Of a stretch of DNA of 64,000 nucleotides, positions 51,389 through 60,256 are shown in pieces. Origin of the DNA: an uncultured Corynebacterium sp. Lineage in GTDB: Bacteria; Actinomycetota; Actinomycetes; Mycobacteriales; Mycobacteriaceae. The stretch lies in the NCBI RefSeq assembly GCF_946222835.1, contig NZ_CAMIHD010000002.1:1-64000 (forward strand), in the 5' to 3' direction. Made by a program: the position numbers and the translations under genes. Numbering within the stretch: the stretch's first letter is position 1; every line of letters starts with the position of its first letter. The notes under the pieces were generated by a model. It was not told where the DNA came from, ran no database searches, and saw only the letters and a list, made by a program, of their open reading frames with translations.

Positions 51389-52885
51389 GTGTCCTCCGCT
51401 AAGAAGACAGCACAGGTTGTAGACGAGGTCGATGTAGCACTCATTGGTGCCGGCATCATGAGCGCCACCCTGGGTGCTATGCTCCGCGAGTTGGAGCCCA
51501 GCTGGACTCAGATGATCTTTGAGCGCCTAGATGGCCCCGCATTGGAGTCTTCCTCCCCGTGGAATAATGCTGGTACTGGACACTCTGCACTGTGCGAGCT
51601 GAACTACACCCCGGAGAAGAATGGTCGCATCGATATCTCCAAGGCTCTGGGCATTAATGAAAAGTTCCAGAAGTCTCGCCAGTTCTGGTCCCACCAGCTC
51701 AACAACGGTATTCTGACCGACCCGAGCGAATTCATTAACCCAGTTCCTCACGTATCCTTTGCTCAAGGTGAAATCCAGGTGGACTACCTTAAGCGCCGCT
51801 ATGACGTGTTGAGCGAGAAGCACATGTTCCCGGGCATGCAGTTCTCCGCTGATGATTCGGTCTTTGCGGAGAAGCTGCCGTTGATGGCACAGGGCCGCGA
51901 TTTCTCCAATAAGGTAGCCATCTCCTGGACCGATGCTGGCACTGACGTTAACTTTGGTGCGCTGACCAAGCAGTTCCTGACCGCGGCTAAGGCCTCCGGT
52001 ACCGAGATCCGCTACGGCCACGAGGTCATCGATATCAGGCGCGATGGCTCTGCGTGGAAGGTGTACTCGAAGAACAAGCACACCGACGACATCACTGTGG
52101 TCAAGGCCAAATTCGTTTTCGTTGGTGCCGGCGGTTATGCTCTCGATCTACTGCGCAAGGCCAAGGTGAAGGAAGTAGCCGGTTTTGCTGGCTTCCCGGT
52201 TTCCGGTTTGTGGCTGCGCTCCAAGAACTCGGAGCTGGTTGAGCAGCACCAGGCCAAGGTTTACGGCAAGGCTGCTGTGGGCGCCCCGCCAATGTCCGTG
52301 CCGCACCTGGACACCCGTGTCATCGATGGCGAGAAGGGGCTGCTCTTCGGTCCGTACGGCGGCTGGAGCCCGAAGTTCCTGAAGAAGGGAAGCTACCTGG
52401 ACCTGTTCAAGTCCATTCGCCCAGATAACATCACCTCCTACCTTGGTGTGGCGGTTCAGGAGTTCGGACTGACTAAGTATCTAGTGGATGAAGTACGCAA
52501 GGACTTCTCCGACCGCGTGGAAGCCCTGCGGGAGTACGTACCGGAGGCAAAGGAAAGCGACTGGGAGACCGTCGTTGCTGGCCAGCGTGTTCAGGTGATC
52601 AAGCCTGCAGGTGCTCCGCAGTTCGGTTCTCTTGAGTTTGGTACCACCCTGGTTAATAACCAAGAGGGCAATATCGCCGGTCTGCTCGGCGCTTCCCCGG
52701 GCGCCTCTATCACCCCAGCCGTCATGTTGGAGTTGCTGGAGCGTTGCTTCGGTGAGCACATGATCGATTGGGCAGATAAGATCCGCGAGATGGTTCCGTC
52801 TTATGGCATTAAACTGCGCAATGACAAGAAGCTGTATGACGAAATGTGGGAGTACACCCAGAAGACCCTGAAGCTGGATCGCTAA
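51389..52885 (+). CDS. mqo: Malate:quinone oxidoreductase
   Basis: This membrane-associated FAD enzyme oxidises malate to oxaloacetate and passes electrons to menaquinone, a TCA-cycle step prominent in corynebacteria. The FAD motif VALIGAGIMSATLGAML is near residue 16-32. Further Mqo segments are SSPWNNAGTGHSALCELNYT, WTDAGTDVNFGALT, the FAD/substrate region LFGPYGGWSPKFLKKGSYLD and LLGASPGASITPAVML. 498 aa is close to the C. glutamicum enzyme. The GTG at 51389 follows AAGAGG; upstream in-frame sequence is leader. Confidence 0.97.
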   Translation: MSSAKKTAQVVDEVDVALIGAGIMSATLGAMLRELEPSWTQMIFERLDGPALESSSPWNNAGTGHSALCELNYTPEKNGRIDISKALGINEKFQKSRQFWSHQLNNGILTDPSEFINPVPHVSFAQGEIQVDYLKRRYDVLSEKHMFPGMQFSADDSVFAEKLPLMAQGRDFSNKVAISWTDAGTDVNFGALTKQFLTAAKASGTEIRYGHEVIDIRRDGSAWKVYSKNKHTDDITVVKAKFVFVGAGGYALDLLRKAKVKEVAGFAGFPVSGLWLRSKNSELVEQHQAKVYGKAAVGAPPMSVPHLDTRVIDGEKGLLFGPYGGWSPKFLKKGSYLDLFKSIRPDNITSYLGVAVQEFGLTKYLVDEVRKDFSDRVEALREYVPEAKESDWETVVAGQRVQVIKPAGAPQFGSLEFGTTLVNNQEGNIAGLLGASPGASITPAVMLELLERCFGEHMIDWADKIREMVPSYGIKLRNDKKLYDEMWEYTQKTLKLDR

Positions 52886-52905
52886 AGCCAGCTTCTGCCT
52901 CGTTT

Positions 52906-52938
52906 GCCCCTGCACCGCCGCCGTTGTGGTGTAGGGGC
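52906..52938. terminator. Terminator between mqo and selO
   Basis: An 11-pair stem (52906-52916 with 52928-52938, one G-U pair) lies between convergent genes; the T-tract is weak. Confidence 0.65.
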
Positions 52939-52968
52939 TTCGTGAGCCTTGGGCAAGGTGGGGACAGG

Positions 52969-54324
52969 TTAAGTACCGCAGTAGGTGAGATAGCCTTTGA
53001 GCCCAAGAGGATCCGGCGCTTCGAATGAAGGGTGCGGATACCAAGGATGGGTGACTGCATGGAGGATCTCACGGAAGGGGCCCATCTCGCCACGCTCGGC
53101 AGAGCTCAATGCGGCTTCTACCGCAAGGTTGCGGGGGATAACTCGCGGCATGGCGCTATCAACACGGGAAGGATCGGGAGAGGACGTTAGGTACTCATCC
53201 ACGAAGTCGCCCTCGGGAAGGAGCTCGCGGGCGGGGGTGGGGTGGCCCGCGGCGGCGTCGGCAAGAGCGCGATGGGCCAGCGTGATATCTGGACCATTGA
53301 GCCGCATAGCAGCGGAATAGGAAGAAGCGATCTCCAGAGAGGTGTCCAAAGCCCTCGCTAAATCTTTATTGCGGTGGTGCTCAAAGCGATCTGTATAGCC
53401 GTTGATGGTTTCTTGGGCGAAGTCCATGGCCTTATTCATGTCCATGTCAAAGAGCGGCAGGAGGGATTCAGCCAAGCGGGCCAGATTCCATCCCAGGATG
53501 GAGGGTTGATTGCCAAAAGCATAACGGCCTTGCCTATCGATGCTGGAAAAGACCGTGTCAGGGGAGTATGCCTCCATAAAGGCACAAGGACCATAGTCTA
53601 TGGTTTCGCCGGAGATGGTGGTGTTATCCGTATTCATCACGCCGTGGATAAAGCCCAAGCGCATCCATTGGGACACGGTGCGGATCTGCGTATCCATCAC
53701 TTGGGTGAAAAATTCCTGGTAGTCCGAGCCAGGGTAGTGGCGAGCTATGGCATAATCGGCCAGCTGGCGGGTGTAATCCGTCTGGGCGGCTAGATGAAAG
53801 GTGCCCACGCGAATATGGCTAGCGGCAACGCGCACCACGATGCCGGCCGGTTGCACATGCCCGCGTTGGATGGGCCGGCCGGTGGAGATGACCGCCAGTG
53901 CTCGGGTGGTGGGCACACCTAAAGCATGCATGGCCTCAGAGATTAGGTACTCGCGCAGCATGGAAGACAGCGTTCCGCGGCCATCGGACCCGAGGCGGGA
54001 ATATGGAGTCAGTCCGGTTCCCTTGGCATGCAAGTCCCAGAGCTGGCCGTCCTTTTCCACTTCGCCTAAGAGCATAGCCCGGCCGTCTCCCATCTGCGGA
54101 TTAAACGCACCGAATTGGAAGCCGGAATAGGCCATGGCGTGGCCGCCCGCGCGGCCGGTGAGGAACTCGAGGCCTTCGGATGAGCGCAGCCAGTCAGGGT
54201 CGAATCCCAATTCCATGGCGAGTTCCTCGTTGAGGATGACCAACTCTGGGTGTGGCTGCTCTTCGCCCTCGGTGGAGCGGACTAGGTGGGGAAGCTTCTG
54301 CGCAAAATCGTGGTGTAGCTGCAT
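52969..54324 (-). CDS. selO: SelO/YdiU family protein adenylyltransferase
   Basis: This pseudokinase-fold enzyme transfers AMP to Ser/Thr/Tyr of target proteins, as shown for E. coli SelO in redox homeostasis. The motifs LHAKGTGLTPYSRLGSDGRG, HGVMNTDNTTISGETIDYGP and YAFGNQPSILGWNLARLAE are intact. The protein ends YCGT, with the C-terminal cysteine where selenoprotein homologues carry Sec. 451 aa. It starts directly after the phzF stop on the same strand, so phzF-selO form an operon. Confidence 0.94.
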   Translation of the reverse strand: MQLHHDFAQKLPHLVRSTEGEEQPHPELVILNEELAMELGFDPDWLRSSEGLEFLTGRAGGHAMAYSGFQFGAFNPQMGDGRAMLLGEVEKDGQLWDLHAKGTGLTPYSRLGSDGRGTLSSMLREYLISEAMHALGVPTTRALAVISTGRPIQRGHVQPAGIVVRVAASHIRVGTFHLAAQTDYTRQLADYAIARHYPGSDYQEFFTQVMDTQIRTVSQWMRLGFIHGVMNTDNTTISGETIDYGPCAFMEAYSPDTVFSSIDRQGRYAFGNQPSILGWNLARLAESLLPLFDMDMNKAMDFAQETINGYTDRFEHHRNKDLARALDTSLEIASSYSAAMRLNGPDITLAHRALADAAAGHPTPARELLPEGDFVDEYLTSSPDPSRVDSAMPRVIPRNLAVEAALSSAERGEMGPFREILHAVTHPWYPHPSFEAPDPLGLKGYLTYCGT

Positions 54325-55146
54325 TTAGACCTCCAGTGTTCCGCGCACGCGAATCTGGGCGCGACCACCCACCCAGATATCCGTGCCATCATCGTTGATA
54401 AAGATCTCGCCCGCTCGGCCTATCTGGCTGCCTTGTGTTGCGGTATAACGCGTTGGCACCAGGTTACGCGAGCGCATAAACTGCGCGGCGCCGCCATTGA
54501 AAGAACCGGTGACTGGGTCTTCAAATTGCGTGGTAAAGGCCCGAACCTCATAGGCCGGCTCGCCGTCTGCGGCGTTGGGATTAAGGCCCACAACGCCGAC
54601 CTTGGGGCGCTCGCCCTGGGGCTTAACCGCACGCACCGCCTCGGCATCGCGTAATTGGAGCAGGCGCCAGCCCGGGCCATTGTCCACCCAGCCATGGTCG
54701 ACAATATCCGCGCTATCTAGCCCCAGCCCACCGCAGGCCTCCTTCAGATCCGCCGGGCTTAGCGGTTCTTCGTGGCGCAGCGGCGGGGTAGCAAAGGACA
54801 AGACTTCGCCCTCTTCGCGGACAGTTACCAAGCCCACGCCGCATTCTTGGACGATAGTTCCCTTTGTGCACGGGCTATTGCCCAGCGCCCTCCACGCGGC
54901 AGCACTGCCCAAGGTGGGGTGGCCGGCAAAATCAAACTCTTCGTACGGGGTGAAAATGCGCACGCGGTAGTCGGCGCGGGCGTCGTGAGGTTTGAGCAAA
55001 AAAGTAGTCTCAGAAAAGTTGGTCCAGTTCGCGATTGCTTGCATCTGCTCGGTACTTAGGCCATCGGCGCCCGCAATCACCGCCAAGGCATTGCCATTAA
55101 AGGCACCCGTGGCAAAAACATCAACCTCAAAGAACTCGTACTGCAT
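54325..55146 (-). CDS. PhzF family isomerase/epimerase
   Basis: This 273-aa protein belongs to the PhzF/diaminopimelate-epimerase fold family. Signatures are VDVFATGAFNGNALAVI at the start, the catalytic glutamate in NFSETTFLL and FDFAGHPTLGSAAAWRAL, with the C-terminal half repeating the fold (VTGSFNGGAAQFMR). No phenazine genes are nearby; in most bacteria the substrate of such PhzF-like proteins is unknown. A minus-strand -10 TAGACT 7 nt before the ATG points to a leaderless start of a phzF-selO unit. Confidence 0.9.
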   Translation of the reverse strand: MQYEFFEVDVFATGAFNGNALAVIAGADGLSTEQMQAIANWTNFSETTFLLKPHDARADYRVRIFTPYEEFDFAGHPTLGSAAAWRALGNSPCTKGTIVQECGVGLVTVREEGEVLSFATPPLRHEEPLSPADLKEACGGLGLDSADIVDHGWVDNGPGWRLLQLRDAEAVRAVKPQGERPKVGVVGLNPNAADGEPAYEVRAFTTQFEDPVTGSFNGGAAQFMRSRNLVPTRYTATQGSQIGRAGEIFINDDGTDIWVGGRAQIRVRGTLEV

Positions 55147-55153
55147 GCACGCC

Positions 55154-55159
55154 AGTCTA
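55154..55159 (-). promoter_or_regulatory. -10 element of phzF (leaderless)
   Basis: TAGACT on the minus strand lies 7 nt before the ATG at 55146; the histidine kinase promoter faces the other way within 70 bp. Confidence 0.45.
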
Positions 55160-55199
55160 GTCAGCCCTAGGGATGAGGACGATTGCGCAGAGCCTGCGC

Positions 55200-55205
55200 T
55201 AACCT
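55200..55205 (+). promoter_or_regulatory. -10 element of the histidine kinase gene (leaderless)
   Basis: TAACCT lies 8 nt before the ATG at 55214. Confidence 0.45.
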
Positions 55206-55213
55206 AGAAAGCC

Positions 55214-56398
55214 ATGAAGAAATTATGGCCGGATACCATTCGCGCGTGGGTGGGCCCGCCGTGGAGAATTATCATTCCGTTATTCTCCTGGATGTCTGCT
55301 GATCCTTATGCTTCCGATGTGATGGACAGGCATTCCCTTTTTCAAAAAATCGTCCTTGTTCTTTATGGCACGGTTGTCCCACTGGCGTTGTGGCTGCACC
55401 CTAAGTTAAAGGAGAAGGCAATAGGCGCGCTCGCCATAGTTTTTACCTTGTGCCTTTTCACCCCGCTAGCCGCGTTAAGTAACGTCCATACTTTTCCCTT
55501 GGCCTATTGCGTTTTCCTCATCGGGGCGCATTCCCCGAAGCGCCTGCACCGGGTGTGGATTGCCTGGATAGGGGTAGGCACCCTTTTTGCTGCTTGGGCG
55601 CAGCACTTTGGCAACTCAGTTTTTAGCGGTATTGATTTTGGGCTCGAAGGGGAACAGATTGACCCCCTAGCTTCTTTCGCCTCAGTCGTTATTGTCGCAT
55701 GGCCGGTTATGGGCTTTTTCTTCCTCCTTGGCACCAATGACCGGAAAAAACGCGAAGACCAGCAGCTGCTTATTGAGCGCGCGGAGATGGCCGGCGCAGT
55801 AGAGCGCAACCGCATTGCTCGCGAAATGCATGACATCGTGGCACACAACCTCGCTGGGGTCATTGCGCTTGCCGACGGCGCCCGGTTCGCCGCCGCAAAG
55901 AATCCCGCCGCAGCCACAGAAGCTTTGGAGACCATCGCCTCTACCTCCCGCGATTCCCTCAAACAGATGCGCGGTTTGCTCTCCGTATTGCGTGATGGCG
56001 ATTCCCGCGCCGATACCAAGGCGCCTGGTGCAAGCGATATTGCAGGACTTATTTCGGAAGCGCGCCGGACCGGTTTCGATATCATTGTGCACGGGCTGGA
56101 GGATCTGCCGACCGAAAGCGACGAGCTATACCAGTTCACCGTCTACCGCGTGGTGCAAGAACTTTTGACCAATATGATCAAGCATTCGCGTGATAAAAGG
56201 GGAGTACTGCGCTTTCGCTCTACCGGAAATGGCTTAGTACTTAACGCCGATAACCCGGCCGCTCGTACGCCGAATAGTCACAATCCTGGCTACGGCCTCA
56301 TCGGAATGAGCGAGCGCGTTAAGGCCTATGGTGGCAGCGTTGAGACCCGCACTGCGGACGGATATTTCTTTACTACCGTGGAGGTACCCAATGACTAA
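55214..56398 (+). CDS. Sensor histidine kinase (NarL-type, HisKA_3)
   Basis: This membrane sensor phosphorylates the adjacent response regulator. About four to five membrane helices occupy residues 18-172 with almost no extracellular domain, so the stimulus is probably sensed in or near the membrane. The phospho-acceptor is H206 in NRIAREMHDIVAHNLAGV (HisKA_3). The N box is degenerate (ELLTNMIKHSRD) and the G box is GYGLIGMSERVKAYGG. 394 aa. The response regulator overlaps its end by 8 bp. The signal is unknown; the ABC exporter downstream may be its target. Confidence 0.92.
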   Translation: MKKLWPDTIRAWVGPPWRIIIPLFSWMSADPYASDVMDRHSLFQKIVLVLYGTVVPLALWLHPKLKEKAIGALAIVFTLCLFTPLAALSNVHTFPLAYCVFLIGAHSPKRLHRVWIAWIGVGTLFAAWAQHFGNSVFSGIDFGLEGEQIDPLASFASVVIVAWPVMGFFFLLGTNDRKKREDQQLLIERAEMAGAVERNRIAREMHDIVAHNLAGVIALADGARFAAAKNPAAATEALETIASTSRDSLKQMRGLLSVLRDGDSRADTKAPGASDIAGLISEARRTGFDIIVHGLEDLPTESDELYQFTVYRVVQELLTNMIKHSRDKRGVLRFRSTGNGLVLNADNPAARTPNSHNPGYGLIGMSERVKAYGGSVETRTADGYFFTTVEVPND

Positions 56399-57134
56399 CC
56401 CTGCGCAGCCAGCATGCTCGCATACTGGCCCCATCCGCATTGGCTTGGTAGATGATCAGCCCCTCGTGCGCGCCGGGTTCGCTATGCTACTCGGCTCCCA
56501 AGAGGATTTAGAAGTTTCCTGGCAGGCATCCGATGGCGATGAAGTGCTTGATCTCGCCCGCGCGCAGCCCGCCGATATTGTGCTCATGGATGTCCAGATG
56601 GCCCGCGTCAACGGTATCGCCGCCACCGAAAGGCTGCTGCCAGAGTTTCCGGAGACCCAGGTCATTATGCTTACCACCTTCGATGATCAGGACTTTGTCC
56701 ACGGCGCCATTTCCGCCGGGGCTTCTGGGTTCTTGCTGAAAGATGTAGAACCTGAAGAACTCCTCGCTGCTATTCGTACCGTGCATTCCGGCGAGGCGGT
56801 GCTTTCGCCGCGCATTACCGCCCAGGTGCTGCAGCAACTACGCAGCGAACAGGCTGCTTCTAAGTCGCCCACCAACCAGGTGGAGCCCGTGGCGGCACCG
56901 ACCGTCCCTCCGTCAGCAGACCTCACCCCACGCGAGCTTGACGTACTTAAGTTGATGGCGCTGGGGTATTCGAATACCGAAATCGCGGAGTGCGAGTTCG
57001 TATCCATGGCCACGGTTAAGACCCACGTACGCCATATTCTTACTAAGACTAGCTCGCGCGACCGTGTGCATGCCGTGCTGTATGCCCTAACTCATGGCGT
57101 GGTCTCGGTGGAGGAGCTGCTGTCTCATCCCTAG
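56391..57134 (+). CDS. Response regulator, LuxR/NarL family
   Basis: This is the partner of the kinase. The receiver domain (15-130) has D67 in ADIVLMDVQMARVNG as phosphorylation site. A ~40-residue linker rich in Q, A, P and V separates it from the LuxR helix-turn-helix (LTPRELDVLKLMALGYSNTE, then SMATVKTHVRHILTK). The longer linker is slightly unusual for the family. 247 aa. The ATG at 56391 overlaps the kinase stop. The ABC exporter genes begin 57 bp later. Confidence 0.93.
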   Translation: MTNPAQPACSHTGPIRIGLVDDQPLVRAGFAMLLGSQEDLEVSWQASDGDEVLDLARAQPADIVLMDVQMARVNGIAATERLLPEFPETQVIMLTTFDDQDFVHGAISAGASGFLLKDVEPEELLAAIRTVHSGEAVLSPRITAQVLQQLRSEQAASKSPTNQVEPVAAPTVPPSADLTPRELDVLKLMALGYSNTEIAECEFVSMATVKTHVRHILTKTSSRDRVHAVLYALTHGVVSVEELLSHP

Positions 57135-57191
57135 GTATGACCTGCTAAATCACTCCCAAGGATGGTTACTTCGTGCTGGTCAGGCGGCACG

Positions 57192-58100
57192 ATGGAAACC
57201 ATGCTCAAAGTTTCACACCTTTCCAAGAACTTCCGTTCCTTTAAAGCAGTAGATGACCTCTCCTTTGAGGTCCCAGACGGCCAAGTCACCGGCTTCCTCG
57301 GACCGAATGGTTCTGGCAAGTCCACCACCATGCGCATGTGCGTGGGCCTAGAGAATCCGACTTCCGGCACCGCGACCTTTGATGGCACGCCTTTCCGTGA
57401 ACTGTCCAATCCTGCCACAACGGTGGGCACGTTGCTGGATGCCAACTGGTTCCACCCGGGCCGCAGCGCCCGTGCCCACCTGGGCTATATGGCTGCGTTG
57501 CAGGGCGCGGCCATGGACCACGTGGATGACACCTTGGACCGCGTCGGCCTTACCCAGGTAGCCACCAAGCGTGTGGGCGGATACTCGCTGGGTATGAAGC
57601 AGCGCCTGGGCCTTGCCTGTGCGCTTATCGGCGAGCCGAAGCACTTGCTTCTCGATGAACCCGTCAACGGCCTCGATCCCGAAGGCGTGCACTGGATGCG
57701 TGCCCGCATCCGTGAGTTCGCCGAGGCCGGCTGCTCCGTGCTTGTCTCTTCCCACCTGCTTTCGGAAATGCAGCTAACCGCAGACCGCCTTGTGGTCATT
57801 GGCAAAGGCAAGCTGCTGGGTGAAGGCACCATGGATGAATTCATCAACGGAACTGGAGGCGCAAGCCTTGAAGTCATCGTTGACCAGCCCGATGAGCTCC
57901 TGCGCCTGTTGCACGGCACCGATGCGGAGACCACCTTTGACGGTGAAGTCCTGCGCGTGCGCGGCCTAGAAGGCTCTGACATCGGCCGCATCTGCCTGGA
58001 TAACCGCATTCTTATCTCCAGCTTGGAACGCAAGCAGCCCTCCCTGGAAGAGGCCTACCTCGGCGCGACCGCCGACCACGTGGCCTACCGCTCCGCCTAA
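57192..58100 (+). CDS. ABC transporter ATP-binding protein (exporter type)
   Basis: This is the ATPase of a second export system. Walker A is GPNGSGKSTT, the signature YSLGMKQRL, and Walker B HLLLDEPVNGLDP, in the CcmA/BcrA-type family used for antibiotic or peptide export and self-protection. ATG 57192 is preferred; 57201 and 57162 are alternatives. The permease follows after 32 bp. The position directly after a two-component system suggests that system regulates it. Confidence 0.9.
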   Translation: METMLKVSHLSKNFRSFKAVDDLSFEVPDGQVTGFLGPNGSGKSTTMRMCVGLENPTSGTATFDGTPFRELSNPATTVGTLLDANWFHPGRSARAHLGYMAALQGAAMDHVDDTLDRVGLTQVATKRVGGYSLGMKQRLGLACALIGEPKHLLLDEPVNGLDPEGVHWMRARIREFAEAGCSVLVSSHLLSEMQLTADRLVVIGKGKLLGEGTMDEFINGTGGASLEVIVDQPDELLRLLHGTDAETTFDGEVLRVRGLEGSDIGRICLDNRILISSLERKQPSLEEAYLGATADHVAYRSA

Positions 58101-58132
58101 ACGCACAACTCAACCTTTAAGGACAGATTTCT

Positions 58133-58885
58133 ATGAATACTGTGGTTTCTGAATCCCGCAAGCTCCTTTCCCTGCGCTCTACCTGGGTCTACCTCGCCAT
58201 CGTGGCACTCGGAATGGCCGCCGGCGGCGTGCTTATGGCCTGGGGCTATGACTTCAACGGCACCGCGGACGGCAAGTTTCAATCCAGTGATGTCTTAGCT
58301 GCTAGTGACCTCGCCATGGTGGTGATGATCTTTGCCTCTGCGATGATGGTCGGCGGTGACTTAGGAAAAGGAACCGTTGCATGGTCTTATCTTTCATCCA
58401 ACCGCCGCGTTGGCATAGTGCTCAGCCAATTCATAGTCATCTTGATATCACTCTTGCTCGCAGCCACGCTGGGCATGGCTGTGGGAACCCTGTTGATTGC
58501 GGCACTCGGTGGCGATATTGACTTCACAAGCTTTTATGAGTGGCCGGACTGCAACCGAGTAGTCTTTGCTTACCTGGAATGGACCGGCTTTAGCCTGCTG
58601 GCTATGGGGCTGGCTTATCTCCTGCGTAGCGGAACATTTGCCGCAATGATCCTCGTGGTGGAATTCTTTGTCCTAGAAACTGCGCTTATGGCCTTTGATA
58701 CCTCCTGGGCAAAAGCGTTATTGAGCTGCCTGCCCTTCGCCAATATGCAGACCTTGGTCCTGGGTAGCGATTCCGGCCCTCTAGACCATTCCCGTGGCGT
58801 ATCGGCTTTGATTCTGGGCGTAATGCTCGCAGTCTGCGTCGGGGGTGCATGCGTGGTATCCCGCCGCCGTTCTGTCGCCAAATAG
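58133..58885 (+). CDS. ABC-2 type permease
   Basis: This 250-aa protein has six hydrophobic helices (about 17-37, 55-80, 96-125, 145-165, 170-190, 222-240), the usual half-size of an ABC-2 permease. It pairs with the upstream ATPase. Together with the kinase and regulator it forms a compact sense-and-export module, similar in organisation to bacitracin- or haem-stress systems, although the substrate cannot be read from sequence. Confidence 0.88.
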   Translation: MNTVVSESRKLLSLRSTWVYLAIVALGMAAGGVLMAWGYDFNGTADGKFQSSDVLAASDLAMVVMIFASAMMVGGDLGKGTVAWSYLSSNRRVGIVLSQFIVILISLLLAATLGMAVGTLLIAALGGDIDFTSFYEWPDCNRVVFAYLEWTGFSLLAMGLAYLLRSGTFAAMILVVEFFVLETALMAFDTSWAKALLSCLPFANMQTLVLGSDSGPLDHSRGVSALILGVMLAVCVGGACVVSRRRSVAK

Positions 58886-58912
58886 TACCCAGAAATAACT
58901 ACGCTGGTGGGC

Positions 58913-60226
58913 ATGAGTGATGCACTTTTTGCCCGCCTAGAACCCATCCAGATCATGCGGGATGGTACGGTCAAACAGGTCAACCCGTTCTCCGGGACCG
59001 AGGTATGGACCGTGCCAGGCCGCGGCAACCGCCCTCTGTCCACGCCAGTGGTTAACCCGCAGCCCTTGCACGAAGAAGACTTCACCCACCGCTGCACGTT
59101 TTGCTCTGGGCGCATGACTGATACCCCGCCGGAAAAGGCTCGTATTCTGCCTTCCGGCGGGATTGTCCGTGGATTGCCCTTGAGCGAATACGGCCACACT
59201 GTGCCGGCCTTTCGCCGCATCCCCAATCTGTTTGAAATCGTCTCCTATGACTATTGGCGCGCTAACTACGGCTTCGAAATGGATGTCGAGACCCGCCAGC
59301 GCATGGAAAACTACCTTGCCGATCCTGTCGGCCGAGAGCACGTGCTCAAGATCGTGCGCACGAAGCGGAAGGCGGCGCACCTACCTGAAGCCAGTGAGGG
59401 AGATCTTGAAGAGCAGGCGGCAGGCTTCTTCGCGGGCGGTCACGACGTCATCGTGGCTGGCCGCCATTTTGAGCGCGGCGCACAGGATGATTCGCATTTG
59501 GCATCTTCGGGCACCCTAAGCGTCGAAGAACACCTGCTCTTTATGCAGCTGACTATCGATGCCATGCGGGACCTCTACAATCGCAACCGCTACGCCCCGT
59601 ACGTGGTGGCCTTCCAAAACTGGCTGCAGCCAGCCGGCGCCTCCTTTGAGCACCTGCACAAGCAGCTCGTTGCCATCGATGATCGCGGGATGGCCTCCCA
59701 CCGAGAGGTACAGATGCTGCGCAGCAATATGAACATGTACAACGAGTGGGCGGTGGACTATGCCGCTAGCCGTAACCTTGTCATTGCGGAAAACGATCAC
59801 GCCGTCCTCTTCGCCGGCTTTGGCCACCGCTTTCCCACAGTGGAGATCTACTCCAAGTCCGCGACCTGTGAGCCGTGGCGGCAGTCGGAAGAAGAAATTC
59901 GCGCCATGAGCGACCTAGTCCACGCCGCCCACGCTGCAGTGGGCCGCGAGGTGCCCTGTAATGAGGAGTGGCACCACAAGCCTGCCGATGTAGACGTTGC
60001 TCAACCATGGCGCATCCTCATTAAGCTACGCATTTCTACCCTTGCCGGGTTCGAAGGAGGCACCAAAATTTACCTCAACACGATCTCGCCATGGGATCTG
60101 CGCGATAGGTTAGTAGGCCAGCTTTATCCCTTGCGCGAATCCGGGCACGTTGCCAGCTCAATTCGCGTAGCGACAGAGTGCTCATTGCAACGCAATAGCC
60201 TTCTTTATAACCCGCAGCTGCGCTAA
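58913..60226 (+). CDS. DUF4921 protein, GalT/HIT-like
   Basis: This 437-aa protein is a conserved actinobacterial protein of undetermined function. It carries a C-x-x-C pair (HRCTFCSGRM, residues 61-64 or so) as in galactose-1-phosphate uridylyltransferases, and the motif EHLHKQ (H-x-H-x-Q) in place of their active-site HPHxQ. That points to a nucleotidyl-transferase or phosphorylase of the HIT/GalT superfamily. The ATG at 58913 is supported by a TACGCT element 7 nt upstream; a GTG two codons earlier is possible. No sugar genes are nearby. Confidence 0.82.
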   Translation: MSDALFARLEPIQIMRDGTVKQVNPFSGTEVWTVPGRGNRPLSTPVVNPQPLHEEDFTHRCTFCSGRMTDTPPEKARILPSGGIVRGLPLSEYGHTVPAFRRIPNLFEIVSYDYWRANYGFEMDVETRQRMENYLADPVGREHVLKIVRTKRKAAHLPEASEGDLEEQAAGFFAGGHDVIVAGRHFERGAQDDSHLASSGTLSVEEHLLFMQLTIDAMRDLYNRNRYAPYVVAFQNWLQPAGASFEHLHKQLVAIDDRGMASHREVQMLRSNMNMYNEWAVDYAASRNLVIAENDHAVLFAGFGHRFPTVEIYSKSATCEPWRQSEEEIRAMSDLVHAAHAAVGREVPCNEEWHHKPADVDVAQPWRILIKLRISTLAGFEGGTKIYLNTISPWDLRDRLVGQLYPLRESGHVASSIRVATECSLQRNSLLYNPQLR

Positions 60227-60256
60227 GCAGACCGAGCTGAGCAGATCGCGATTGGC

